From the NCBI GenBank assembly GCA_026415395.1, contig JAOAHD010000002.1, positions 124,001 through 188,000 of the forward strand: a stretch of 64,000 nucleotides of DNA. The letters run 5' to 3'. Positions 41,924 through 51,568 of this stretch are shown piece by piece. Numbering within the stretch: the stretch's first letter is position 1; each line of letters opens with the position of its first letter. Source of the DNA: Candidatus Binatia bacterium (lineage in GTDB: Bacteria; Desulfobacterota; Binatia; HRBIN30). The notes beneath the pieces were generated by a model. The model had not been told where the DNA came from and made no database searches. It saw only the letters and a list, made by a program, of their open reading frames with translations. Both the position numbers and the translations under genes were made by a program.

Positions 41924-44629
41924 ATGAGGTGTACAGTCCATAGTTTTCTCGCACTCGTTGCGGTTGGGGTATTTGGAGCAGGTTCACTCTCAGCGCAGGT
42001 TTCCTTCATTCCTGGAGAGCAACGGCAGGTTCCAAACGGCCCGACCTATGTCACAGGTGGGGACTTCAACGGCGACGGGATCAATGACGTCGTGGTATCC
42101 AGCACGGTACGCGACCGGGTGTCGGTGCTGTTTGGCAGCCCGACGGGAATTTTTCTCTCTGCTCTCGAGATTCCCGTGGGTACGCTGCTGCGCGGCGTCG
42201 CTGTTGGTGACTTCAACGGGGACAATATCAACGATATTGCCGTGACGGACCCGAACGTCGGTAAGCTGTTTATCATTCGCGGTGAGGGGAGCAACGGCCG
42301 AAACGATGGCCGCTTTGCCGCTCCTCAGCCGTTCGACGTGACGCGACGGGGACCGGTGTGGGTCGCCACAGGATACTTCGATAGCGACAATCGCACGCGG
42401 CTGGATGCGGCAACGGCAAACGGCGCGGCAGACTCCTTTACGGTTCTGGTCAATCAGGGTGGAAATCGCGGATTGAATCGCGTCGGCACCTTCCCAGTCA
42501 GCCCGAATGCCAACCCACGGGTAATCTTGGCTCACGACCTAAACGGCGACCGTTTCGACGACCTCATCTTGCTCAATACTGGGACGAGGGGAACGGACGA
42601 GGTGTCGGTGTTTCTCAACACCGGAACGGGATCGTTCGCCGGTGTGGTGGGGCAACGTTTCGTCGTTGGCACCGACGCCATTGGCATGACCAAGGGCGAC
42701 TTCAATAACGACGGGCGGATCGATCTGGCGGTTGTGAACCGCGATCTGCAGTCGACGAACCAATTCTCGATCTCGATCCTAATCGGTGGCGAGAGCCCGC
42801 GATTCCGGGTGTTGCCGCCGCTGCGTTTGTCATGCCCCTCACGGATTAACGGCGTCGCCGTTGTTTGTACGCCTCAAGACATTGCCTCAGCCGACTTCGA
42901 TTTGGACACTCGGCAGGACTTGGCTGTGTCTTTCAGCACCCGCTCGGCTGACAATAATTCCGTGACAGCCGGTTTCGTGAATGTTTACGCCGGCTTGGGG
43001 GACGGGCGGTTCGAATTTGCGACGCAAGTGATTGTTGGCCTCGGCCCGCGACGTCTTGCCGCTATGGATTTTACCGGAGATGCCATCCCTGACATTGCGG
43101 TTGCTGAGTTTTCTAACAACTCCGTGCGTGTGCTGCGGGCGCGCGAAATTCCGCCACGGCCGAATGGCGCCGCCTGTACAGTAGGGCGACAGTGTGAATC
43201 CGGTGCCTGCGTGAACAATACCTGCTGCAGCACGCCGAGCTGCCCGGAAGGCGAGCGCTGCGATATTCTGCCGCCGCGGGCGACGACCTTGGACGGTGTG
43301 TGCCGGCCGCCGGCTCCTAACGGCAGCCGTTGCACATTAGGAGCTCAGTGTGAATCTGGCCGCTGTGTCGATGGCTTCTGCTGTGCTTCTGCGTCCTGCC
43401 CTGAAGGCCAATTTTGCAACACGGGTACATGCGGGCCCCCGGCGGGCAACGGTACACCGTGTTCCGGTCCGGAACAGTGCGCTTCTGGCTTCTGTACCGA
43501 CGGCGTGTGTTGTTCCGATCCTCTGTGCGCAGTCAACGCTGCTTGCAATATTCCGGGCTCGGAAGGTGTTTGTACCACGCGGCTGCCGCCAGGAAGTCCC
43601 TGCACGGACGCTGCGCAGTGTTGCACGAGCGTGGACGACCCAACGCAGTGCGACCCGTCCTACTGCATCGATGGATTCTGCTGCGAGCGCCAGTGCACGA
43701 GCAGCGAGACGTGCGGTGCCCCCGGACGGGAGGGCCTGTGCGTGCCGAAGCCGACAGCAACGCCGACTCCGATTTTCACACCTACACCGCTGCCCATTGG
43801 CTTCCCTTGCACCTCCGATGCGCGTTGCATCAGCGGCTTCTGCACCGACGGTGTGTGCTGTCGCGAGCGATTATGCCCGGCTGGGCAGTCTTGCGGAGTT
43901 CCCGGGTTTGCCGGAACGTGCCAGTTGAAGCAGGCAACCGGCTCTCCGTGTGACAGTAACGACGACTGTGAAACTGGCTTTTGCCGACCCACCGGAGGTG
44001 GAGCAGGCGTGTGCGATATTCCGCCGCCAACGCCGACACCGACACGTGTGCCACCCGGTGGCCCGTGCTCGGATACTTCACAGTGCGACTCCTTCTTCTT
44101 CTGTAACACCGTCGAGGGTGGGGTGTGCTGCAACCAAAACGAGTGTCCGGCAGGCCAATCCTGTCGCGTTCCTGGGCAAGCCGGTTTCTGCCAGCCGATT
44201 CCGCCAACCCCCACGCCGCGCCGCGGTCTGGGCGAGGCGTGCTCGCGGGCAGATCAGTGCGAATCTGGCTTCTGCGTGCAAAACGTTTGCTGCGAGGTCG
44301 AGCAGTGCGAGGATCCAGGTGAGCGGTGTGATATCACAGGATTCCGCGGATTCTGCGTCCCGCCCTTTGACGTCGGTGAGGTCTGTCAAAAGAATTCCGA
44401 CTGCATCACGAATCTCTGTCTAGCCGGATTCTGCCAGGCGCCGCCAACCGCTCCACCAACGCCACCGACTCCTTTGCCAGCGACCCCAACCCCAGAGATC
44501 GTGACTCGGGTCGACCGCAGCGGCGGCTGTCACGTCGCCCCAGCCGACAGCGGCAACTCCTGGTGGTTGCTCGTGAGCATCGCTGCACTCACCTGGATAC
44601 GGCGGCAGCGCTCAGCGCGTTGGCGCTAG
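41924..44629 (+). CDS. Secreted FG-GAP/Cys-rich protein with C-terminal sorting-type tail
   Basis: 901 residues; ATG preceded by GAGGAGAA. A signal peptide (SFLALVAVGVFGAGSLSAQ) is followed by about seven FG-GAP-type calcium loops (about residues 45-405), for example GDFNGDGINDVVV, GDFNNDGRIDLAV and MDFTGDAIPDIAV. The next about 450 residues are Cys-rich modules of the pattern C-x2-G-x2-C-x-S-G-x-C ... CC ... C-P-x-G (CESGACVNNTCC, CESGRCVDGFCC, CASGFCTDGVCC and others) separated by Pro/Thr linkers. The C-terminus has a Gly-Gly-Cys motif, a hydrophobic helix (WWLLVSIAALTWI) and Arg-rich end (RRQRSARWR), resembling MYXO-CTERM-type anchoring tails. The role is unknown; surface display is likely. 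Confidence 0.8.
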   Translation: MRCTVHSFLALVAVGVFGAGSLSAQVSFIPGEQRQVPNGPTYVTGGDFNGDGINDVVVSSTVRDRVSVLFGSPTGIFLSALEIPVGTLLRGVAVGDFNGDNINDIAVTDPNVGKLFIIRGEGSNGRNDGRFAAPQPFDVTRRGPVWVATGYFDSDNRTRLDAATANGAADSFTVLVNQGGNRGLNRVGTFPVSPNANPRVILAHDLNGDRFDDLILLNTGTRGTDEVSVFLNTGTGSFAGVVGQRFVVGTDAIGMTKGDFNNDGRIDLAVVNRDLQSTNQFSISILIGGESPRFRVLPPLRLSCPSRINGVAVVCTPQDIASADFDLDTRQDLAVSFSTRSADNNSVTAGFVNVYAGLGDGRFEFATQVIVGLGPRRLAAMDFTGDAIPDIAVAEFSNNSVRVLRAREIPPRPNGAACTVGRQCESGACVNNTCCSTPSCPEGERCDILPPRATTLDGVCRPPAPNGSRCTLGAQCESGRCVDGFCCASASCPEGQFCNTGTCGPPAGNGTPCSGPEQCASGFCTDGVCCSDPLCAVNAACNIPGSEGVCTTRLPPGSPCTDAAQCCTSVDDPTQCDPSYCIDGFCCERQCTSSETCGAPGREGLCVPKPTATPTPIFTPTPLPIGFPCTSDARCISGFCTDGVCCRERLCPAGQSCGVPGFAGTCQLKQATGSPCDSNDDCETGFCRPTGGGAGVCDIPPPTPTPTRVPPGGPCSDTSQCDSFFFCNTVEGGVCCNQNECPAGQSCRVPGQAGFCQPIPPTPTPRRGLGEACSRADQCESGFCVQNVCCEVEQCEDPGERCDITGFRGFCVPPFDVGEVCQKNSDCITNLCLAGFCQAPPTAPPTPPTPLPATPTPEIVTRVDRSGGCHVAPADSGNSWWLLVSIAALTWIRRQRSARWR

Positions 44630-46495
44630 TCGCGGCGACCGGAGCAGTGTAGCGCATGCGGCCCGCCACTCTTCCATGAGGGTGGCGGGCCATGTTTTGT
44701 CTGCGGGGAGGCGCAACAGGGTTCCGCCATCGGTTTTTCTATCGCGAAGGAAGGCCGCCAAGATGACCGTAGCGTCGACCCTCTCTGCGCAGCCACGAAC
44801 ACTTCTCGGACCCCAAGCTTGCTCGCGGAGCCACTGCTCGAGTTCGGCCGGGTGGGAAATGGCTGTGCGGGCCACGAGCTCGCCCCCGAGCAGCAAATAG
44901 GCATCGATTGCCTCGTCGTTGCTGCGGGGTAAGAGCAACAAAAAATTCTGGTGGCAGTGCAGCCAGCCTAGAAAGCCAACGCGTGCGCTGAGGCGTTCGA
45001 AGAAAAGCAAATCGTCGTTTAGGCGCTGCGCTGCCTCGAAGCGTTCGCGTTGTGCCATGCGCTCCCGCTCCGCGATGAGGTAGGCGCGCGTCTGTTCTCC
45101 ATTTGAAGCGATGTCACGGAGCAGAGAGGTCACGTTGGCGCGGTAGCCTTCGGCGTCGATTCGTGCCGCGCATGGCATCGCGCACAGGCCGGTTTGTCCT
45201 TGGAAACACGGGGAATTCTGCGGCGACGGCCGAAGTTCTCCACGGCAGGTCCGAAGACCGTACAGGCGCAGCCAAATCTTCAGCAGGCGTTCCGCTTCGA
45301 GCCGGGAGCGCAAAGGACCAATGAGCGTGACGTTTTTGCCGTGGGGCCTCGATGTGATCGAGATGCGAGGGAATGGCTGCTCTCGCCCTATTTTGAGGTA
45401 AGCAACTTGGGGCAGGTGCTTGGAGCGCTCATTGTACGGAGGCTTGGTGCGGCGAATCTCCTCTGCTTCGCGTAACGCCGCTTCGAGTTCAGAGGGGCAC
45501 CGTTCCACTCGAACACTGTGGATGTGTCGAATGAGGTCGAGGGTTTTGGGGGAGTGGTGCTCGGAGTTGCTCAAGTACGACGACACTCGGCGCCGTAAGT
45601 CCTTCGCGCGGCCGACGTACAGCAGCTTGCCGGTCTCGTCGTAAAAGCGATAAATGCCCGGACTCGCAGGTAGCTCCTCTACCGCTGATCGCGGCAAGGG
45701 GCAGAAAAAAGGACGGCCGTCTCGCCCCTCATGTTGCACGGCGAGGAGTTGGTCGACACGATTGAGCCCGCGAGCCTTGGCTCGCTCGAAGAGATGGAAG
45801 AGAACCTCGGTTGTGATCAGCGCATCCCCGAGTGCGCGGTGGCGGCGTTCCGTGGAGATGCCAAAGAACTCAGCCAAGCTGTCGAGCCCCCGCTTGCGGA
45901 TCTCCGGAACGAGGCGGCGAGCGAGTTTCAAGGTGCACAAGTAGGTGTCGGTGAGGCGCACGCCGGTCAACGACTGCGAGGCAAGGTTTAGATAGCTCAG
46001 GTCGAAGCTCGCGTTGTGGGCGACGAGCACCGAGTCCTGCACGAAAGCACAGAACTCGTCCCACACCTCGGCGATCGCGGGTTGGTGGCGCAACATGTCC
46101 CAGGTGATGCCGGTTAAGCGCACGATAAACGGGGGTGGCCGCTTGCTCGGGCGAACTAAGCGCTCAAATTGCCGTACGACTCTCCCTCGTTCTACCCGTA
46201 CGGCACCGATCTCCATGATACCACCCGCATCCGGGGTCAGACCGGTGGTTTCCAGATCGACGATCACAAACGAGCACTCCTCGAACGGTTGAGCTAGGTA
46301 GTCGAATTTCCTGAGTTTCCAGCGGTTTAGCGCGGTATCCCAAACAAACCGCGGGTCGGGTTCGAGTAAGAGCTTCACAAAGTACGGGCGAACCTCCGGG
46401 TCGTTACCTGGGTGGGTGAACATAAGCTCGAGGAGTTCCTCGGCTGTGGCCCCTGCCGGACGTTGCTCGAGGTAAGCGTAAATCTTGTCGCGCAT
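44612..46495 (-). CDS. DnaQ-type exonuclease fused to UvrC-like GIY-YIG endonuclease
   Basis: 627 residues. A small N-terminal winged-helix-like part (1-70) is followed by a DEDDh exonuclease domain (about 75-235) with FVIVDLETTGL, LVAHNASFDLSYL and HRALGDALITTEVLFHLF, then a GIY-YIG nuclease (about 280-360: GIYRFYDETGKLLYVGRAKDLRRRVSSYL) and the central region of UvrC/Cho-like proteins (GLCAMPC). The usual UvrC C-terminal helix-hairpin-helix region is absent. Related fusions occur in Mycobacterium and are thought to act in DNA repair. Its 3' end overlaps the end of the convergent FG-GAP gene by 18 bp. Confidence 0.85.
   Translation of the reverse strand: MRDKIYAYLEQRPAGATAEELLELMFTHPGNDPEVRPYFVKLLLEPDPRFVWDTALNRWKLRKFDYLAQPFEECSFVIVDLETTGLTPDAGGIMEIGAVRVERGRVVRQFERLVRPSKRPPPFIVRLTGITWDMLRHQPAIAEVWDEFCAFVQDSVLVAHNASFDLSYLNLASQSLTGVRLTDTYLCTLKLARRLVPEIRKRGLDSLAEFFGISTERRHRALGDALITTEVLFHLFERAKARGLNRVDQLLAVQHEGRDGRPFFCPLPRSAVEELPASPGIYRFYDETGKLLYVGRAKDLRRRVSSYLSNSEHHSPKTLDLIRHIHSVRVERCPSELEAALREAEEIRRTKPPYNERSKHLPQVAYLKIGREQPFPRISITSRPHGKNVTLIGPLRSRLEAERLLKIWLRLYGLRTCRGELRPSPQNSPCFQGQTGLCAMPCAARIDAEGYRANVTSLLRDIASNGEQTRAYLIAERERMAQRERFEAAQRLNDDLLFFERLSARVGFLGWLHCHQNFLLLLPRSNDEAIDAYLLLGGELVARTAISHPAELEQWLREQAWGPRSVRGCAERVDATVILAAFLRDRKTDGGTLLRLPADKTWPATLMEEWRAACATLLRSPRLAPTR
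44660..44691 (+). terminator. Probable hairpin terminator for the FG-GAP gene
   Basis: GGCCCGCCAC (44660-44669) and GTGGCGGGCC (44682-44691) form a perfect 10-bp GC stem with a 12-nt loop, followed by a short T-rich run (ATGTTTTG). It lies 30 bp after the plus-strand stop and inside the 3' end of the convergent nuclease gene, so the coding sequence there also codes for residues of that protein. Confidence 0.45.
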
Positions 46496-46530
46496 GGGCG
46501 CGCTGACTCCTCAGCTCCGTGACCGCGGTA

Positions 46531-47677
46531 TCATTTCTTCTGTGGTGCGGACTCGCTCGCCTGTTTGCGTAAATAGGCCTCGATGAAGGGATCGATTTCA
46601 CCGTCTAACACCGCGTCGGCGTTGCCGATTTCCACTCCTGTACGGTGGTCCTTCACTAAGCGGTACGGTTGGAGGACGTACGAGCGGATTTGGTTTCCCC
46701 AAGCAATGTCCCGTTGCGACTCGGTCAGTTCTGCAATCTGCTCTTGTCGCTTCTTGAGCTCGAGCTCGTAAAGGCGAGCGCGCAAGATTCGCATCGCCAT
46801 CGACTTGTTCTTGTATTGGGAGCGTTCGTTCTGGCAGGTGACCACAATTCCGGTGGGAATGTGAGTGATGCGCACCGCGGAGTCGGTTTTGTTCACGTGT
46901 TGCCCGCCCGCCCCACTGGCTCGGAAGGTGTCGATGCGCAAGTCCTTTTCGTCGATCTCGATCTCAATATCCTCGCCCAAATCGGGGTAGACGAACACCG
47001 ATGCGAAAGACGTGTGCCGGCGCGCATTCGCATCGAAGGGTGATATCCGAACTAAACGATGCACCCCGACTTCTGCCTTTAGATATCCGTATGCGTATGG
47101 GCCCTCGACGGCAACAGTCGCGCTCTTAATTCCCGCACCTTCGCCCGGTTGCAAATCTAAAATCTCGGTTTTGAAGCCCCGGCGCTCGGCCCAACGCAGA
47201 TACATGCGCAGTAACATTTCCGCCCAATCCTGAGCTTCTAGGCCGCCGGCGCCTGGGTGGATGGTGAGAATGGCGTTGCCACTATCGTGCTCGCCCGACA
47301 GCAGCCGCTCTAGCTCAAGGCGTTCGGTTCGCTCACGGAGTTGGGCGAGAAGCCGCTTAAGCTCTTGGAGTGACTCGGCGTCTCCCTCCCGCGCAAATTC
47401 GAGTAGAACGCGTGCGTCTTCCAGTTGCCGCGTTAGCTCGTGCCAAGTCTCGACCAAACGCTGAAGCTCGGCGCGCTCCCGCTGCACTTCACGGGCGCGC
47501 TCACGATCGTTCCAAAATTCGGGGGAGGCCGCCAGTGCGTCTAGTTCCGCGAGGCGGCGTTCGCGTCCGGCAACGTCAAAGATAGCTCCCGAGTGTGTTG
47601 ATGCGGTGCGCTAACTCTTCCATGTGAGTGGCTAGCGCCTCGTCGAAAACAGCAATGTCTACGGTACGGTTTTGCAT
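46531..47677 (-). CDS. prfB: Peptide chain release factor 2 with programmed +1 frameshift
   Basis: The main open frame starts only at 47487, but the missing N-terminus is present upstream in a different phase: an ATG at 47677 opens a 33-codon frame ending in CTT TGA C, and shifting +1 there continues directly into the main frame (DVAGRERR...). Together they give about 381 residues with the RF2 tripeptide SPF ([10 protein letters not shown]) and the GGQ loop ([17 protein letters not shown]). RF2 reads UAA/UGA stop codons; the in-frame UGA makes its synthesis self-regulating. Another ATG at 47623 is a possible start. A prediction without the shift would lose the N-terminal domain part. Confidence 0.93.
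47575..47590 (-). promoter_or_regulatory. prfB programmed frameshift site
   Basis: The transcript reads GGGAG, four bases, CUUUGAC: the classic RF2 slippery site (CUU followed by UGA C) with an upstream Shine-Dalgarno-like GGGAG that stimulates the shift. When RF2 is scarce, the ribosome slips +1 at CUU; when RF2 is plentiful it terminates at UGA (47576-47578). Confidence 0.92.
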
Positions 47678-47731
47678 GTTCCCGGTTTTAGTGATTGGGC
47701 CGATTCCCGCAAGCGCTCGCAGCAGTGGGCG

Positions 47732-48727
47732 TCAGAACTCAACCACCGCATCCGGAGAGCCGTCCAGATGCACCGTGTCGACGAACCGAATAATGCGTTC
47801 GCGCAAGGTCATGACCACGGAGTAGGTGCGAGCACCATGCCCGAAGAAGCGCACGCCACGCAGCAGTGCGCCGTCGGTCACACCGGTGGCGGCGAAGAGG
47901 ATGTCCGGGCCGGGGGCGAGATCACGCTCGGTGTATATCCGATTCGGGTCGGTAATACCCATTCCGCGCAGGCGTTCTTCGAATTTTTTCCGTTCTTCCG
48001 CCCCAGGTTTGGCTGGTACGAGCCGCCCCTCCATGCCGCCGTTGAGGCAGCGCAGTGCAGCAGCGGTGAGCACCCCTTCCGGGGCGCCGCCGATTCCCAT
48101 CACCGCGTGTACGTTCGTGCGGCGGATGGCCGCCGAAATTCCTGCTGAGAGATCACCGTCGCTAATTAAGCGAATGCGCGCCCCAGCGCTGCGAATGTCT
48201 TCGATGAGCTTTTCGTGCCGCGGGCGGTCGAGCACAATGACCACCAGGTCGCGCACCGAGCGATCGAGGCGCTGGGCGATGGCGGTCAGGTTTTCTTTTA
48301 CCGTGGCATCGAGATGCACAGCCCCGCGCGCAGCCGGCCCGACGATGATTTTCTCCATGTAGCAATCGGGCGCGTGCAAGAGGCCCCCCTTGTTGGCAGC
48401 AGCTAAGACGGCAATCGCCCCCGGTGCTCCCGTTGCGCACAGATTCGTGCCCTCTAAGGGATCGACAGCGATATCCACCTCCGGGTCGTCGTCGCGTTGG
48501 CGGCCGACGCGCTCGCCGATGTACAACATGGGAGCCTCGTCGCGTTCTCCTTCGCCAATCACGACGGTACCGCGCATCGGCAGTGCGTCCATCGCTTTGC
48601 GCATTGCCTCTACCGCCACTCGGTCGGAGCGCTTGCGGTCTCCTTGCCCCATGGTGCGGGCGGCGGCAATTGCCGCTTCCTCAACAACACGCAAAAATTC
48701 TCGCGACAGCAACCCTTCGAAAGACAC
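47732..48727 (-). CDS. glpX: Fructose-1,6-bisphosphatase class II (GlpX)
   Basis: 331 residues from a GTG preceded by GAGGAGGGG. Class II FBPase features: [20 protein letters not shown] at the start, [13 protein letters not shown], the metal site [27 protein letters not shown], and [20 protein letters not shown]. It removes the 1-phosphate of fructose 1,6-bisphosphate in gluconeogenesis. It is divergent from thiD by about 120 bp and stands 54 bp upstream of prfB on the same strand. Confidence 0.94.
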   Translation of the reverse strand: MSFEGLLSREFLRVVEEAAIAAARTMGQGDRKRSDRVAVEAMRKAMDALPMRGTVVIGEGERDEAPMLYIGERVGRQRDDDPEVDIAVDPLEGTNLCATGAPGAIAVLAAANKGGLLHAPDCYMEKIIVGPAARGAVHLDATVKENLTAIAQRLDRSVRDLVVIVLDRPRHEKLIEDIRSAGARIRLISDGDLSAGISAAIRRTNVHAVMGIGGAPEGVLTAAALRCLNGGMEGRLVPAKPGAEERKKFEERLRGMGITDPNRIYTERDLAPGPDILFAATGVTDGALLRGVRFFGHGARTYSVVMTLRERIIRFVDTVHLDGSPDAVVEF

Positions 48728-48848
48728 GAACCGTCCCCTCCTCGGCCATGGGCAGTGCCCACGTCCTCGCACAAGTTACCAGCCAAGGCAACTTGGCATT
48801 CGGTGGCGAGGGTTGGATTCGCGGGTTTGCAGCAGTTACGAAGAGGGC

Positions 48849-49640
48849 ATGGTGCCACGTGCCCTTTCCATTGCTGGCTCGGACTCTAGCGGCGGGGCGG
48901 GAATTCAAGCGGATCTCAAAACCTTCACGGTGTTCCGTGTCTACGGTATGACCGCCGTCACTGCCCTAACCGCGCAGAACACCTCTGGAGTGGAGGCTGT
49001 GATGGTCATGCCGGCCGACTTTGTCGCGGCGCAAATTCGCGCCGTGGTCGATGATCTCGGTCCGGCACCCACGAAAACTGGGATGTTGGCCACCGCCGAG
49101 ATCATCGACACCGTGGCTGCTGCGGTGGAGCGCTACGGGTTGCAGCCCTTGGTGGTGGATCCAGTCATGGTTGCGCAAAGTGGTGCTTCCCTTTTGGAGC
49201 CCGAAGCTGTTGCCACGCTGCGCTCTCGCCTACTGCCGCTCGCGACCCTGGTCACGCCCAACGTACCAGAGGCGGAAACGTTGCTCGGCCGTCGGATCCG
49301 ATCGGTTGCGGATATGCGAGAAGCCGCACGCGCACTCGTGGAACTGGGAGCTGGAAGTTGCCTGTTGAAAGGTGGGCATTTGGAAGGCGAGCGCGCGATC
49401 GACGTGTTCGATGACGGGCGGCAGGCGACTCTTTTGGAAGCCCCCCGTATCGCGACTCCACACACCCATGGCACTGGTTGTCAACTTTCGGCGGCAATTG
49501 TGGCTGGCCTAGCCAAAGGCATGGTTCTGGGTGAAGCCGTGCAGTTGGCTAAACAGTTCATTCAGCGGGCAATTGCGAGCGCGCTGCCGCTCGGTCGAGG
49601 GCGCGGACCCGCGAACGCCCTGGCGTGGCTCGCTTCTTGA
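48849..49640 (+). CDS. thiD: Hydroxymethylpyrimidine/phosphomethylpyrimidine kinase
   Basis: 263 residues; the ATG follows AGAGGG. The ribokinase-fold signature is complete: [22 protein letters not shown] at the start, [49 protein letters not shown]-type [12 protein letters not shown], and the anion hole [12 protein letters not shown]. It phosphorylates HMP and HMP-P in thiamine synthesis. No other thi genes are adjacent. Confidence 0.94.
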   Translation: MVPRALSIAGSDSSGGAGIQADLKTFTVFRVYGMTAVTALTAQNTSGVEAVMVMPADFVAAQIRAVVDDLGPAPTKTGMLATAEIIDTVAAAVERYGLQPLVVDPVMVAQSGASLLEPEAVATLRSRLLPLATLVTPNVPEAETLLGRRIRSVADMREAARALVELGAGSCLLKGGHLEGERAIDVFDDGRQATLLEAPRIATPHTHGTGCQLSAAIVAGLAKGMVLGEAVQLAKQFIQRAIASALPLGRGRGPANALAWLAS

Positions 49641-49762
49641 GCTGAGCGTCCGACACGACCGTTCGCCCGAAAATGTGCGCCTGTGCCAAGCTCACGGTGG
49701 CTGCCTCTCCTCAGAGTGCAGCCGGATCTTGTTGTTTGCGCTGCGGGTCCAGCCGACCAGCG

Positions 49763-51568
49763 TCAGTGGCGCTGGCCATTCAAATGAGCTTCGATCACAG
49801 ATGCAGGGATCTGCTTGCGGGCGAGTTCACGCGCGGCAGGGAGTCGCGAGGCGTGGAAGGCCGCGAGTGCAACACAAAAGCCGCTACCGACCACTGCGAG
49901 CACAGGGATGGCGCCGGGGTCAACATCCAAGCTCCGCACTTGGCTGAAGGCAAAGACGAGCGCCGTAACTCCGCACACGAGTGCCCCCAGTGCTGACCGC
50001 CATGCCGACCTGATGGGTGCCGTGGCCGAGCCCTCCAGGTAGGAGAGGAGTTCTCGACGAGAGAAGTAATCCAGGAACCAGCCCATCTGTTCGTCCACAA
50101 CACGCTGACTGGGCGGAGGGAGGGTGCGGCCCGTCAGCGGGTCGATTGCCGGGTAACCCTCGCGGTGGAGCGCAATGCCGCGCAGAATTTCGCGGTGCAC
50201 TTGCTCGGAAATGGGGAAACGGAGAGCAATGAGGAAGGCAAGGCAGGCAAAGGCTGCGGGTGTCAGGGCAAAGATAGCCTTGATGGCAAACACCACCTCG
50301 GGTGTCTGCGGTTGATTGGGCACGTAGCCGATCGACCCCAGAATGGCGATGGGAACCGCGGCGCTTGGAATCGCGACCAGCTTGGGGAGCATGCTCCAAA
50401 ACGCGGAGTACTGAGCCTCGCGCCGTCTTCCCGTGTGTAACTCGTCGTAGTCGATGACGTCGGCTTGCATTGCTGGTCCGAGAAACAATCCCGCCCCAAA
50501 GCTCGAACCGGCCCAAGCGACTAGAAGGACTGCGGGAGCAAGGTCTCCCGGGCCGAGGAAAAATAGCGCTGCCCCTCCAGTGATGCCCATGAAAAAGCTG
50601 GCGAGCCACGCGCCTTTCTTGCCCACGCGCCGAGCGAGAAAAATCCAGCCGGGTAAGCAAATGAACGCAGCCGAGAAGTAGACGGCGAGCAAAATGGCCA
50701 ACCATCCGGCTTCGTTTGTGGGGCGGAGAACGTAAGCGTTGTAGTACGGCATGAGCGTGCCCGGGATTGCCCCCGTGATGCTCGACACCACATACGTTGC
50801 GAGCAAGATGCGAAAGGGTTGGTTGCGCAATGCCCGCCTGATGCCCGGTGCGAATGGATTCGAGGTGCGCTCTGCGAACTCCGCGCGCTCACGCACAAAC
50901 GCCACCACGGCATAGCAGGCAATGACGAGAAGCACGGCGAAGACGATGCCAATCCAGCCGAAGGCTTGGCGGTCGTTGAAGCCAAAGTAACCGACCAGAA
51001 TCCCGGGGGCGACCGAAGCGCAAATGGTGCCGAGAATGCTGAACCCCTCGCGTACGCCAAAGAGTTTCGAACGCTCATGGTAGTCTAGAGTGAGTTCTGC
51101 GCCCAATGCCCAATAGGGAAGCCCATACGCCGTGTGGAACACGGAGTACAGGACGAACATGGTGCCGAACCAAACTGCGGCGGCTTGTGGCGAAAGCGAG
51201 CGCGGCGGATCGAAGAGCGCAAAAAACGCCAACGCGCAGAGTGGAGACCAGAGGGCGATGTAGGGAAGTCGGCGCCCGAAGCGGGTGCTGTGGTCAGTAA
51301 GCCAGCCGAAAAACGGATCCGCGAGTGCATCGATCGCGCGGGCCACTGCGATGGCAATCGCGAGGTACCCGAGTGGGACGAGCACAACGTCCGAGTAGAA
51401 TTTCGGCATGTGAATGAGAATTGGCACGAGCATGGCCGCGCCAGCAAAACTGGGCGCTCCGTAAACCAACAGCGTGCGCAGCGAGACGCGCTCGCCGTCG
51501 GGTGCAGCGGTCCTGAGTTCCGGACGTTCGTCTGCAACGGGCTCCGTCGACGAAGCGGCGAGACTCAT
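49763..51568 (-). CDS. GPH-type sugar:cation symporter (MFS) with C-terminal extension
   Basis: 601 residues. The first about 480 residues hold about twelve hydrophobic helices of the glycoside-pentoside-hexuronide family: DALADPFFGWLTDHSTRFGRRLPYI is the conserved cytoplasmic loop, PYWALGAELTLDYHERSKL the second. The remaining about 115 residues contain two more hydrophobic helices (ALGALVCGVTALVFAF and VLAVVGSGFCVALAAF) not found in standard members. It moves a solute across the inner membrane with H+ or Na+. Its ATG overlaps the stop of the upstream acyl-CoA dehydrogenase (ATGA), an unusual partnership that suggests an uptake system for a substrate oxidised as a CoA thioester; the substrate is unknown. 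Confidence 0.83.
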   Translation of the reverse strand: MSLAASSTEPVADERPELRTAAPDGERVSLRTLLVYGAPSFAGAAMLVPILIHMPKFYSDVVLVPLGYLAIAIAVARAIDALADPFFGWLTDHSTRFGRRLPYIALWSPLCALAFFALFDPPRSLSPQAAAVWFGTMFVLYSVFHTAYGLPYWALGAELTLDYHERSKLFGVREGFSILGTICASVAPGILVGYFGFNDRQAFGWIGIVFAVLLVIACYAVVAFVRERAEFAERTSNPFAPGIRRALRNQPFRILLATYVVSSITGAIPGTLMPYYNAYVLRPTNEAGWLAILLAVYFSAAFICLPGWIFLARRVGKKGAWLASFFMGITGGAALFFLGPGDLAPAVLLVAWAGSSFGAGLFLGPAMQADVIDYDELHTGRRREAQYSAFWSMLPKLVAIPSAAVPIAILGSIGYVPNQPQTPEVVFAIKAIFALTPAAFACLAFLIALRFPISEQVHREILRGIALHREGYPAIDPLTGRTLPPPSQRVVDEQMGWFLDYFSRRELLSYLEGSATAPIRSAWRSALGALVCGVTALVFAFSQVRSLDVDPGAIPVLAVVGSGFCVALAAFHASRLPAARELARKQIPASVIEAHLNGQRH

